A stretch of DNA of 64,000 bases, taken from contig NZ_CP046980.1 in the NCBI RefSeq assembly GCF_030408395.1, positions 992,001 through 1,056,000 on the forward strand, written 5' to 3'. The notes below the pieces were generated by a model, which did not search any database, had not been told where the DNA came from, and was given only the letters and a program-made list of their open reading frames with translations. This stretch comes from Corynebacterium aquatimens (GTDB taxonomy: Bacteria; Actinomycetota; Actinomycetes; Mycobacteriales; Mycobacteriaceae). Positions 27,935-36,312 of this stretch are shown piece after piece (the first letter of the stretch is position 1; each line of letters begins with the position of its first letter). The position numbers and the translations under genes are program-made.

Positions 27935-29491
27935 GTGACTTTGGCAGACATGCACCCGATAACGGCGAGACCCGCTGATGGTAGCCCACGCACGTATGAG
28001 GTGCGCACGTACGGCTGCCAAATGAACGTGCACGACTCGGAGAGGTTGTCGGGTCTGTTGGAGGACGCGGGCTACGTTGCGGCCCCGCAGAACGAGGAAG
28101 CGGACCTCATCGTCTTCAATACCTGCGCGGTACGTGAGAACGCGGACCAGCGTCTCTACGGAACGCTCGGTCACCTCAAAGAAGCGAAGAAGCACCACCC
28201 AGGTATGCAAATTGCTGTTGGTGGGTGCCTTGCGCAGAAAGACCGAGACGTCGTCATTGAGAAGGCGCCGTGGGTCGACGCCGTCTTCGGTACCCACAAC
28301 ATGTCGGCGCTACCGGCGTTGTTGGACCGCGCACGCGTCAGCGAGGAAGCCCAAGTTGAGGTTGTCGAGTCGCTTGAGGTTTTCCCGTCGGTCCTTCCCG
28401 CGAAGCGGGAATCGTCCTACGCCGGCTGGGTAAGTGTTTCAGTTGGCTGCAACAACACGTGCACGTTCTGTATCGTGCCGTCGTTACGCGGAAAAGAGCA
28501 GGACCGCCGCCCGGGTGACATCCTCGCCGAAGTGAAGGCCCTCGTCGATCAGGGCGTGAGCGAAGTAACGCTGCTTGGACAGAACGTCAACGCATACGGC
28601 GTGAACTTTGTGGACCCAGAGCTGGAGCGCGATCGCAGCGCGTTTTCTAACCTGCTGCGTGCGTGCGGGGAGATTGAGGGCTTGGAGCGCCTCCGCTTCA
28701 CCTCGCCCCACCCTGCGGAGTTCACTTCAGACGTGATTGACGCCATGGCGGAGACCCCGGTCGTGTGCCCGCAATTGCACATGCCGCTGCAGTCGGGTTC
28801 GGACAAGGTGCTCAAAGACATGCGCCGGTCCTACCGTTCGAAGAAGTTCCTCAAGATCTTGGACGAGGTCCGCGAGAAGATCCCGCACGCGTCTATCACC
28901 ACTGACATCATCGTCGGCTTCCCGGGGGAGACGGAAGAAGATTTCCAGGCGACCCTCGACGTCGTGGAGAAGGCCCGGTTTACCTCCGCGTACACGTTCC
29001 AGTACTCGCCGCGTCCGGGTACGCCCGCCGCGATTATGGACGACCAGATCCCCAAGGAAGTCGTCCAAGAGCGCTTCGAGCGCCTCGTGGCGCTTCAAGA
29101 CCGCATCGCGGGGGAGGAGAACCAGAAGCTCATCGGCACCCGCCAGGAGCTGCTGGTCCAGGAGCCACCGACCAAGAAAAACAAGAACCAGGACCGTATG
29201 TCCGGCCGCGCCCGTGATGGCCGCTTGGTGCACTTCACCCCAACCGGCACCATCGACCAATCCATCCGCCCCGGCGACATCGTCGAAGTAGACATCACCG
29301 ATGCCAAGCCGTACTTCCTCATCGCCGACTCCGGCGTGCTCAGCCACCGCCGCACGAAAGCGGGCGACAACTCCGAAGCCGGCCAGGTTCCCACCACGGC
29401 ACCGGTCGGCGTGGGCCTTGGCTTACCGACGATCGGAGCGCCCGCACCTGCACCCGCAGCCGCGGCCTCGGGCTGCGGTTCGTGTGGCTAG
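27935..29491 (+). CDS. miaB: tRNA-2-methylthio-N6-dimethylallyladenosine synthase
   Basis: 518 residues. Radical-SAM methylthiotransferase acting on i6A37 of tRNA, the product of MiaA. The UPF0004 cluster Cys are C28, C64 and C98; the radical-SAM cluster is C172, C176 and C179 (GCNNTCTFC). A TRAM domain follows (about residues 395-470). A Pro/Ala-rich tail ends in SGCGSCG, an extra Cys motif. GTG 27935 or ATG 27950 may be the start. miaA lies 29 kb away in the same direction, separated by the island. Confidence 0.96.
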   Translation: MTLADMHPITARPADGSPRTYEVRTYGCQMNVHDSERLSGLLEDAGYVAAPQNEEADLIVFNTCAVRENADQRLYGTLGHLKEAKKHHPGMQIAVGGCLAQKDRDVVIEKAPWVDAVFGTHNMSALPALLDRARVSEEAQVEVVESLEVFPSVLPAKRESSYAGWVSVSVGCNNTCTFCIVPSLRGKEQDRRPGDILAEVKALVDQGVSEVTLLGQNVNAYGVNFVDPELERDRSAFSNLLRACGEIEGLERLRFTSPHPAEFTSDVIDAMAETPVVCPQLHMPLQSGSDKVLKDMRRSYRSKKFLKILDEVREKIPHASITTDIIVGFPGETEEDFQATLDVVEKARFTSAYTFQYSPRPGTPAAIMDDQIPKEVVQERFERLVALQDRIAGEENQKLIGTRQELLVQEPPTKKNKNQDRMSGRARDGRLVHFTPTGTIDQSIRPGDIVEVDITDAKPYFLIADSGVLSHRRTKAGDNSEAGQVPTTAPVGVGLGLPTIGAPAPAPAAAASGCGSCG

Positions 29492-29553
29492 TAACAAGCG
29501 CACGGGTCTAAGTTTCTATGAGTCTGGCGGGAACGTGACGTACTCTTGCACCC

Positions 29554-30192
29554 ATGGGCAACAGCAATCACGATGCAACACCCGCGGACATTGAAAAAGA
29601 AGCGGCAAAAACGATTGACCTGGGGAAAACCAGGCAAGCACTGCTTCTAGTGGCAATTGGTGTATACCTCACATCAATCGCTATGCCGTGGGTGGGGGAC
29701 GCCAAGGGCTGGCAGGTCCTCTTCTTCACCGAAGCGCCGGAGATCCGCACCGCGATCACGGAACGCATTTTCGCGATCCTTTCGTTCCTGTGCCTGCCGG
29801 TATTCAGCGGTCTGCTCGTGGCAACCAAGCGAAGCATCTTCTCATTGCTCGCGTGGGCGGTAGGAAGCGTCACCCTGGTGAGCGCACTGCTTGGCCTATG
29901 GCTGCGACAGACGGGCGAGGCGGCCCAACAGGGCATCACCACCAACTACGGGTTCTACCTCGCCATCGCGACAGTCATCATCGCCGTTCCCGTACTCATG
30001 TCTGCATGGATCACCCGCAGCCCTGAGCAGCTTCGCGCTGAACAGCTACGCCGCGAGAACTCCGATTTCAACCCCGTCGCGGAAGTGCAAACCAACGCCG
30101 CGCACCAGGCAATCCGCCGCACGGATGGCTCCACAGGCATCGTGGATGATCGCCGCGCACGCGCTGCGCAACGCCACAAACGGACGCAATAA
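29554..30192 (+). CDS. conserved actinobacterial membrane protein (Rv2732c-like)
   Basis: 212 residues with four membrane helices at about residues 28-46, 69-88, 92-112 and 130-150, and a hydrophilic, Arg-rich C-terminus. It follows miaB at the place where Rv2732c sits in mycobacteria. Function unknown. ATG 29554 is 7 nt after TACTCT (29541-29546), so it appears leaderless. Confidence 0.8.
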   Translation: MGNSNHDATPADIEKEAAKTIDLGKTRQALLLVAIGVYLTSIAMPWVGDAKGWQVLFFTEAPEIRTAITERIFAILSFLCLPVFSGLLVATKRSIFSLLAWAVGSVTLVSALLGLWLRQTGEAAQQGITTNYGFYLAIATVIIAVPVLMSAWITRSPEQLRAEQLRRENSDFNPVAEVQTNAAHQAIRRTDGSTGIVDDRRARAAQRHKRTQ

Positions 30193-30242
30193 CAACGCCC
30201 TCCATCCTTGAAACTCGCGCGGAACACCACAACACTGGGGGC

Positions 30243-30584
30243 ATGAATCCAACATTGATCATTGTCTTTGCCATCGTTGTCGTCGGTGTTATAGCGATGG
30301 TCGCGCTAACACGCTTTACTAAGAAGCGTGAGGTGACGCAGCTTCAAAGCAACGGTGAGCAAGCTCAAGGGACAGTCGTTGACGTGGAGAAAGACACCAA
30401 GACTGCGTCCAACGGTGAGGCCCCGATCTATCTGAAGGTCTCGTATGAGGTCATTGAGTTCACCACAGCCGACGGCCGCACCATCCGCGGCCGCGCCGCC
30501 CAGGAAACCAAGAACCCCCGCCTGAACCAGCACGTTACGGTCTACTACGATCCCGCAAACCCAGAGAACTTCGTCGCCCCGTAA
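30243..30584 (+). CDS. DUF3592-like membrane protein
   Basis: 113 residues: an N-terminal helix (LIIVFAIVVVGVIAMVAL) and a beta-rich soluble domain ending in VTVYYDPANPENFVAP, the DUF3592 hallmark (YxPxNPxxxxx). A paralogue follows after 31 bp. TGGGGG lies just before the ATG. Role unknown; probably envelope-associated. Confidence 0.75.
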   Translation: MNPTLIIVFAIVVVGVIAMVALTRFTKKREVTQLQSNGEQAQGTVVDVEKDTKTASNGEAPIYLKVSYEVIEFTTADGRTIRGRAAQETKNPRLNQHVTVYYDPANPENFVAP

Positions 30585-30615
30585 GCCGCATGATCACAAT
30601 GACGAGGTAGAAGCA

Positions 30616-31011
30616 ATGTGGGAAACGATCTGGCTCATCATCAAAGTCCTTGCGATTGCTACTTTGGTCGTCTGCATCGCCTATGACATTGGTAAGCGCA
30701 TTTACCGCCGTCGCGGCAGCGCAGGGCTGAAAAAGCGGGGGATTAGGACTTCTGGAAAAGTCGTGCATGTTCGCGTCAACATTGTACCCGGAGAAGGGGG
30801 ATACAACACCGAGCAAAACTTCGACGAGACCATCGAATTCCGCACCCACGACGGCCGGATCATCCGCGGTGAGCCACGGTATTCAAGGAAAATCCACGAC
30901 AGGATGGGGGAGGAAGTGGAAGTCTTCTACGATCCCCACAACCCCGAGAACTTCATTGCCCCAGTCGAGCGAGGGCGCAAGGACAACCGGCATGACCACG
31001 TTAATTATTAA
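30616..31011 (+). CDS. DUF3592-like membrane protein, second copy
   Basis: 131 residues, one N-terminal helix and a soluble domain with EEVEVFYDPHNPENFIAPVE, clearly related to the gene before it. The core is longer because of extra loops (VNIVPGEGGYNTEQN). Together they look like a tandem duplication that diverged. The last backbone gene before the defence island; a GCTTATCGACG copy lies just after it at 31039. Confidence 0.75.
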   Translation: MWETIWLIIKVLAIATLVVCIAYDIGKRIYRRRGSAGLKKRGIRTSGKVVHVRVNIVPGEGGYNTEQNFDETIEFRTHDGRIIRGEPRYSRKIHDRMGEEVEVFYDPHNPENFIAPVERGRKDNRHDHVNY

Positions 31012-31122
31012 GCGCAAGCTCAAGTTAAAAAGCACGGTGCTTATCGACGATCGCCTTGCGTTTTGATTCCCGAAAGGCGCAAAGATCTTGCTTCTAAGTG
31101 GAATCGATTTAAAATTAGAGCC

Positions 31123-32451
31123 ATGCTCTTGGATTTCACCGTTGTAAATTACCGCTCGATTTATGAACCAACGTCGATCAACTTGGTGGCTACCCGTGAG
31201 CAGAACCATAAGGAGCGAATTCCGGTTCTTTCGAAGCGGTACAAGAAAGCAGTGAATCCGGTAGCAGCGATATTTGGGCCAAATGCTGCTGGTAAATCCA
31301 ACATCGTCGCGGCGATGCGGGTATTTCAGAAGCTCATCAAACATCCTCCGCGTTCCACGGATGCAATGCCCTACGACCCTTTCGCCTTCGATGACAATGC
31401 ACGCTCTGAACCTACGAGTTTTGAGGTTCTCTACGAACGCGATGGCGTGATCTATGAATACATTCTTTGCTATGACAGCGAGGGGGTCGTGGAAGAATAC
31501 TTGACAAAAATCCTGTCGAAAACAGAGCAAGAAATTTTCACCCGTAGTAGCGACGGGTTAACGTTCCAAACGTTGGTGGAAGAGACCCCGACTGCGGTGA
31601 AGATCAAGACGCTGCTGGAATCTGTGCCGGCGAAAGTGCCGCTCGTCTCGTATGTCGGTGAAATCAACTTTGGCGTGGATGCAGAGTCAGAGCTCTTGAA
31701 CCCGTTCTGGACAGTACGTGACTTCTTTGAATCGGTGTTGGTTGTGCCCGCGGGTGCTGTGGACACCGCGGCCAGTGGCATCGTTGCCAAAGGCTGGATG
31801 AGCGGAATAACTAAAATCGATGCTGGTATATCGGGTATCCATCGCGAAGAGGTTGAGCCAAGCGCTCTCGGCGTCGGGATAGGGGAGCAGCAACAATTTG
31901 TGAAGGAACTCGCAATAAACGGCTCTCCCCACGAGGTTGAAACCCCTAATGGGCGCTTTTTGCTTTCGAACGATAATGGCAGGGTCGTTTTTGAACGGAT
32001 AAGCCTTGAGCACGAAGGCGCCCTTGACGGGAGCCGATCCCTGAAATGGTCCGAGGAATCTGACGGAACGCACGCCGCGGTTCGTCTCCTGAGCCTGTTT
32101 AGTGTGCTGACTTCGGAAGGATCTGACCGCATTCTTATGATCGACGAGCTCGACCGAAGCTTTCATACCGCACTCTCCAAGAGCCTGATTCGAAGTTTCC
32201 TTGAAAAATCTGGACCAAACAGTCGCTCACAGTTGATCTTCACCACGCACGACTTACTGCTTATGGACACCTCAATCCTTCGCAGAGATGAGATCTGGGT
32301 TGTAGAAAAGGACCGTCGGGGAGAAACTCAAGCTACCGTGCTCTCGGATTACCGTGACACACGAAAGAGCACGGATTTACGAACGAATTACATCCAGGGT
32401 CGCTTCGGAGGCATCCCGGCGATCGATCCATCGGAGCTGCTAAAGCACTAA
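31123..32451 (+). CDS. COG1106-type AAA/ABC ATPase (RloA/AbiLi-like)
   Basis: 442 residues from ATG 31123. SMC-like ATPase with Walker A GPNAAGKSN, signature-like region near LKWSEESDGTHAAVRLL, Walker B ILMIDELDRSFH and a switch His (IFTTHDLLLMD). Such proteins act in abortive-infection pairs (AbiL, RloA/RloB) and related defence systems. No RloB follows; the next gene is a Fic protein 32 bp away. TAAAAT (31110-31115) lies 7 nt before the ATG, giving a leaderless start. Related to the 50160 gene only in domain layout. Confidence 0.85.
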   Translation: MLLDFTVVNYRSIYEPTSINLVATREQNHKERIPVLSKRYKKAVNPVAAIFGPNAAGKSNIVAAMRVFQKLIKHPPRSTDAMPYDPFAFDDNARSEPTSFEVLYERDGVIYEYILCYDSEGVVEEYLTKILSKTEQEIFTRSSDGLTFQTLVEETPTAVKIKTLLESVPAKVPLVSYVGEINFGVDAESELLNPFWTVRDFFESVLVVPAGAVDTAASGIVAKGWMSGITKIDAGISGIHREEVEPSALGVGIGEQQQFVKELAINGSPHEVETPNGRFLLSNDNGRVVFERISLEHEGALDGSRSLKWSEESDGTHAAVRLLSLFSVLTSEGSDRILMIDELDRSFHTALSKSLIRSFLEKSGPNSRSQLIFTTHDLLLMDTSILRRDEIWVVEKDRRGETQATVLSDYRDTRKSTDLRTNYIQGRFGGIPAIDPSELLKH

Positions 32452-32483
32452 CCCGATATTGGATCAATTCGTATCCTTAAACC

Positions 32484-33346
32484 ATGACGTGGCCGAAGAT
32501 CGGGTATGAGACCCTCCCGTGGTTTACCGCGGGACAGATGTCGAATCGAGCCCGATCAAAGGCCCCAGTTACTTACGACAGTGCTCTAGTTCCTCACATA
32601 GCGCACTGTCATGTTGATCTGCCGCGCGAGCTGCACAACCGCATTAATGAGGTTACGGAGAAGCTCGCGCTTTTCGACGACAGGCTCGCACGCAAGAAAC
32701 ACCATCGCCTGCTTTCCTATGTGGAAGCCATTGCATCGAGTCGTATTGAGGGAATTGTCGCTTCACCCCGTAAAGTGTTCGAGTCTGAACTAACTGGCAC
32801 CTATTTCGGTAACGCAGGATTGGTTGCTGCCCACCAAAGGCAGATTGACAGCGCGATCCGTGGCACTGTGAAAGTAGATTTCAGGCACGACGACCTTCGA
32901 TACCTACATCGCATATTGATGGAAGGCAGCGCGTCTGCAGTCGCCGGTAAGTTGCGGGAGGATCCAGTGTGGATCGGTGGGTCGGATTCGTACCCGGTTG
33001 AAGCTGACTACGTCGCCCCGCACCCGCGCCACGTTGCTGCGCTTATCTGCGATTTCCTGGCTTTTCTGCGACGCACCGACATACCGCCGCTACCTCATGC
33101 GGCTATCGCCCACGCCCAATTTGAGAAGATCCACCCGTTCGCGGACGGTAACGGCCGTACTGGGCGAACCCTAGTTCACATAGTTATTAATCAGCGCGGT
33201 GTAACGAGATCGCTTGTTGCGCCTATCTCAATTGCCCTTGTTCACAACCAGGATGAGTACTTCGGAGCACTCGACAGCTACGCCGAGGGGGACATCATTC
33301 CGATAATTGAATTGTTCGCCGATGCGGTAGAGGATGCTATCCAGGC
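32484..33346 (+). pseudogene. Fic-family protein, N-terminal part (split by IS21-type element)
   Basis: 288 codons up to the insertion. The Fic motif [12 protein letters not shown] is at residues 217-228 and intact. An N-terminal inhibitory motif SSRIEG (85-90) marks an auto-inhibited class II Fic enzyme. Such enzymes AMPylate or otherwise modify target proteins and occur in toxin and defence settings. ATG 32484 is 6 nt after TATCCT (32472-32477). The frame resumes exactly at 35998 after the element, and the undisturbed gene would encode about 392 residues. The truncated product may retain the catalytic core, with tail codons from the element. Confidence 0.85.
33339..33346. repeat. target-site duplication of the IS21 element
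   Basis: ATCCAGGC occurs here and again at 35989-35996. The first A of the second copy may belong to the element, so the duplication is 7 or 8 bp. Removing the element and one copy restores the fic frame (EDAIQAGERL). Confidence 0.85.
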
Positions 33347-33453
33347 TGTCAGATGCGGGTTTTTGGTACCGGTGTTCCGGAGACCCGGTACTGCCGGGTT
33401 CCGGGTAGTTGGTACCGGGGGCCGGGCCGACGGAGTCGGCCCGGCTGTTTGCT

Positions 33454-34212
33454 TTATTCGTCCGGTTCTATTGGGGTGGTGGCCTTGCGCATGTCGAAGT
33501 CTCCGATGCGGATTCGGTGGCCGTTGTTGAGGCGGCTAACGAGTGAATCGGCTCCGACTCTGTCGGGGAGGGCTTCGACCCAGTAGGCGGCGGCCGATTG
33601 GGAGGAGATCAGTGTTGGGAGCCGACCGTCGCGGTCGAATATGATCTTGCTCAGGTCTTCTTGCCCGCGCTGGTTGATGCTCATGGTCATAAAATCGTCG
33701 ATGATAAGGACATCGACATTGATCAGTTTCCGCATCTTATCGAGGTAGTTCTGGTCAGTCGGTGAGAAGACCGCCAACATGTCTACGAGTTGGTCTAGCC
33801 GGTAGTAGGCCACGGAGTATCCGGCTTGACATGCGGCGACGCCGATGGCGCAGACTATGTATGTTTTCCCTGTTCCGGTCGGCGCGAGGATGTGAATGTT
33901 GGTCGGATTTTCCCGCCAGTTGGTCGCCGCGATTCGTTTCAGTTGGCGCATGTTGATGCCGCGTTGTTCTGCTCGGGTGACTTCAGCAAGGCTCGCGTCC
34001 GGGTATCGGAATTGTGCCTGGGTGATGGCTTTGGCGATGTTGCGTTGTTGCCGCTGTGTGTAGGCCTCTTCGACTGCTGCGAGGAAGATGTCCTCTGGTA
34101 GCGCATCCGCGTAGGCCTCGTCGTTGACAATCTCGTAGAAGACATCAGCGAAGGTCGATACGCGAAGCTTTCGCATTTTTGCCCGTACTGTTTCGTCATT
34201 GATGTTGCTCAT
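33454..34212 (-). CDS. istB: IS21-family helper ATPase IstB
   Basis: 252 residues. DnaC-like AAA+ ATPase with Walker A APTGTGKT and Walker B VLIIDDFM. It assists target choice and transposition by IstA. Starts 14 bp after istA, forming the usual istAB unit. Confidence 0.93.
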   Translation of the reverse strand: MSNINDETVRAKMRKLRVSTFADVFYEIVNDEAYADALPEDIFLAAVEEAYTQRQQRNIAKAITQAQFRYPDASLAEVTRAEQRGINMRQLKRIAATNWRENPTNIHILAPTGTGKTYIVCAIGVAACQAGYSVAYYRLDQLVDMLAVFSPTDQNYLDKMRKLINVDVLIIDDFMTMSINQRGQEDLSKIIFDRDGRLPTLISSQSAAAYWVEALPDRVGADSLVSRLNNGHRIRIGDFDMRKATTPIEPDE

Positions 34213-34226
34213 GGTTCACGCTCCTT

Positions 34227-35900
34227 CTAGTTTTCGTAGTGGTCAGCAGGCCGGATGAAGACGGCGTCAGCTGCGTCGCTGGTAAGCGGGGCGCCTGGGC
34301 GTTGTTGGTTCTTCGTCGCGGGCTGTGTCCTTCGCCCTGGTGCAGCAGGGTGCTGCTGAGCGTGCGCAATGTCAGTCTGGATGCGCTTGATCACAGCCAT
34401 AGTTGGAGCCAGCTTCTTTTCTAAGACCTGCTGGCACGCCGGCTCGAGGGTGGTTTTGCTGTGCTTTTTGCCCAGGTTGGCCAGCACGTTGCGAGCTTGG
34501 AGAAGTCCGCGGGGGACGGCGGCACTATTACGATCGAGGATCATCGCTATGACTGTGTGCGTTGCAGAACCGAACGACGAGGCCCAAGCCAAGAGTTCGT
34601 CGCGGGTGAGCGCCTTGTGGCCTTCGTCATCGCTGCTTGGCCCATGGTTGGGATCAGTGGAGTACCGGTATTTGAATCCGTGAAGGCGTGTGTGTTCAGC
34701 AACTAGTTGATCGCCGTTGAAGATGCTCACCAGTTGCGGGGTGAGCCTGACCGTCACTGCCTCTCCTACCAGCTGAAATGGCACAGAGTAGTACTGGTAG
34801 TCACAGGTGATGTGCCAATTACGGTCGACTTTGAGCCGCTTGTATGACACTTCCGTAAACGGTGTCGGCGGCAGATCGCGCATCACTGATGCTTCTTCTT
34901 GCTCAAAGCGCATGCGCCGTGTTGTGCCATCAGCCCGTGTCATTGCGCTGTTGATATCGGCAAGCCGGTCAGCGATTGCCTCATTGAGTTCATCGAGATT
35001 GTAGAAGACCTCGTCGCTGAAATACCCGAGTATTTTGGCGTAGGCGATTTTCACAGCACGTTCTACTGCCGCTTTGTCGCGTGGCCTGCCAGGTCTTGTC
35101 GGCACAATCGTGACCCCGTAATAGTCGGCAAACGCTGCGTAGCGGTCAGTGACCATCCGGTAGCCTGAATGCTTCCTCGGCCGGTAGGTCGCCGTAGAGG
35201 CATTATCCGGCACGATGACCGCCGGTAATTTGCCAAGATAGTTCAACGCTTTGACGTGGCACTCAATCCAAGCCGGCATCTTCTCATTCGCAGCAGCAGT
35301 GACGTACATCAGTCCTGAGTACGGGCATACCGCGATAAACAGTGACGCCTTGAATGCGGTATCACCACTGGCCTGATCCACCACCGGCACTTTGTCGCCA
35401 GCCCAGTCGACGTAAAGCTCTTGCCCCGGCTCATGGGTGACGACTTCGACAAGATCATGAGCACGGAGAAATTCATTGAGCCCACTGCAAAACTGGGAGT
35501 ACTGGTACTTTGTCTTGTCCGTCGGACACGGCTGCGACAAGTAGTCCATCCACAGCTTATGCCTGGTCACGTGCTTTTTGCTTTGGAGCTTGCGTGCAAG
35601 GGCTTGAAAATCAGGCTGGTCGTAGGACATCGTCCGCTTACTCCGGCCGTCGCTGAATCGTTCATCGAACCATCCCGGTGGGAGTTGGCGGAAACGCTCT
35701 GGCGTTAGTGCCTCATCAGCGATGACTTTCTTTGCGCGGGATACTTCTCGCCGTGAACATCCCAATGCGTGTGTGATCTGCGCATAGCTTGCACCGTCAA
35801 GGCACATCGCGATGATCTGTTTGAAGTTGGCCACAAGGACCGGCTCCTTCCAAGTAGATGTTGACGCGACACCACCGGATTGTGGTGTCGCCAACATCAA
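34227..35900 (-). CDS. istA: IS21-family transposase IstA
   Basis: 557 residues (a start at V/M about 20 residues in is also possible). An N-terminal HTH (ASYAQITHALGCSRREVSRAKK) precedes an rve-type catalytic core with DDE residues in YVDWAGD, VPDNAS and KAAVERAV. The C-terminus is basic and Pro/Gln-rich. It lies in the element that splits fic. Confidence 0.93.
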   Translation of the reverse strand: MMLATPQSGGVASTSTWKEPVLVANFKQIIAMCLDGASYAQITHALGCSRREVSRAKKVIADEALTPERFRQLPPGWFDERFSDGRSKRTMSYDQPDFQALARKLQSKKHVTRHKLWMDYLSQPCPTDKTKYQYSQFCSGLNEFLRAHDLVEVVTHEPGQELYVDWAGDKVPVVDQASGDTAFKASLFIAVCPYSGLMYVTAAANEKMPAWIECHVKALNYLGKLPAVIVPDNASTATYRPRKHSGYRMVTDRYAAFADYYGVTIVPTRPGRPRDKAAVERAVKIAYAKILGYFSDEVFYNLDELNEAIADRLADINSAMTRADGTTRRMRFEQEEASVMRDLPPTPFTEVSYKRLKVDRNWHITCDYQYYSVPFQLVGEAVTVRLTPQLVSIFNGDQLVAEHTRLHGFKYRYSTDPNHGPSSDDEGHKALTRDELLAWASSFGSATHTVIAMILDRNSAAVPRGLLQARNVLANLGKKHSKTTLEPACQQVLEKKLAPTMAVIKRIQTDIAHAQQHPAAPGRRTQPATKNQQRPGAPLTSDAADAVFIRPADHYEN

Positions 35901-35989
35901 CTATGAAAGAAAACCCCTTGCAGTACCGAGTACGTGGAACACCGGTACCAACTACGCGGACTCGCGGTACCAACTACCCCGAATCGACA

Positions 35990-36312
35990 TCCAGGCAGGG
36001 GAGCGCTTAACTCAAAGCCTCACCGTGATTCAGGCGCGATGGCGCGAACTTCTCCGCATCCAGACCGCGCCCATAGATCTGCAGGCTCAGGACCAATTCA
36101 TCCGGAAACCAGTGGCTACCGCCGAAACCCTCTCAACTGATCTAGGGATTCCGCAAACCGAAGTCGAAGACGCGCTCCACCGATTGGAGCAGTGCGGAAT
36201 TCTGGTCGGTGCCCAGCTAACAAAATCTACGCGCGCGTGGCGTTCGCTCGATGTCCTCGAACTTTTGAAGGCTCTATATGACGAGGCTGAATCGCTCAAC
36301 GAAGGCGGATAG
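35990..36312 (+). pseudogene. Fic-family protein, C-terminal part
   Basis: After the element the frame continues as GERLTQSLTVIQARWREL to the stop at 36310-36312, about 104 codons. It contains a winged-helix-like segment (ETLSTDLGIPQTEVEDALHRLEQCGILV), as many Fic proteins have. Not expected to be translated on its own from a normal start. The end overlaps the convergent hsdR end by 39 bp. Confidence 0.8.

Larger units (their letters stand above)
33347..35989 (-). mobile_element. IS21-family insertion sequence
   Basis: About 2.64 kb with ends TGTCAGATGCGGG on the left and TGTCGATTCGGGG (minus strand) on the right. Inner terminal repeats sharing TTGGTACCGGTGTTCC and TAGTTGGTACCG occur at both ends, as expected of multiple transposase sites in IS21. 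It carries istA and istB, both intact and reading leftward, opposite to fic. Both genes look active and the junctions are clean, so the insertion may be recent. Confidence 0.9.
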
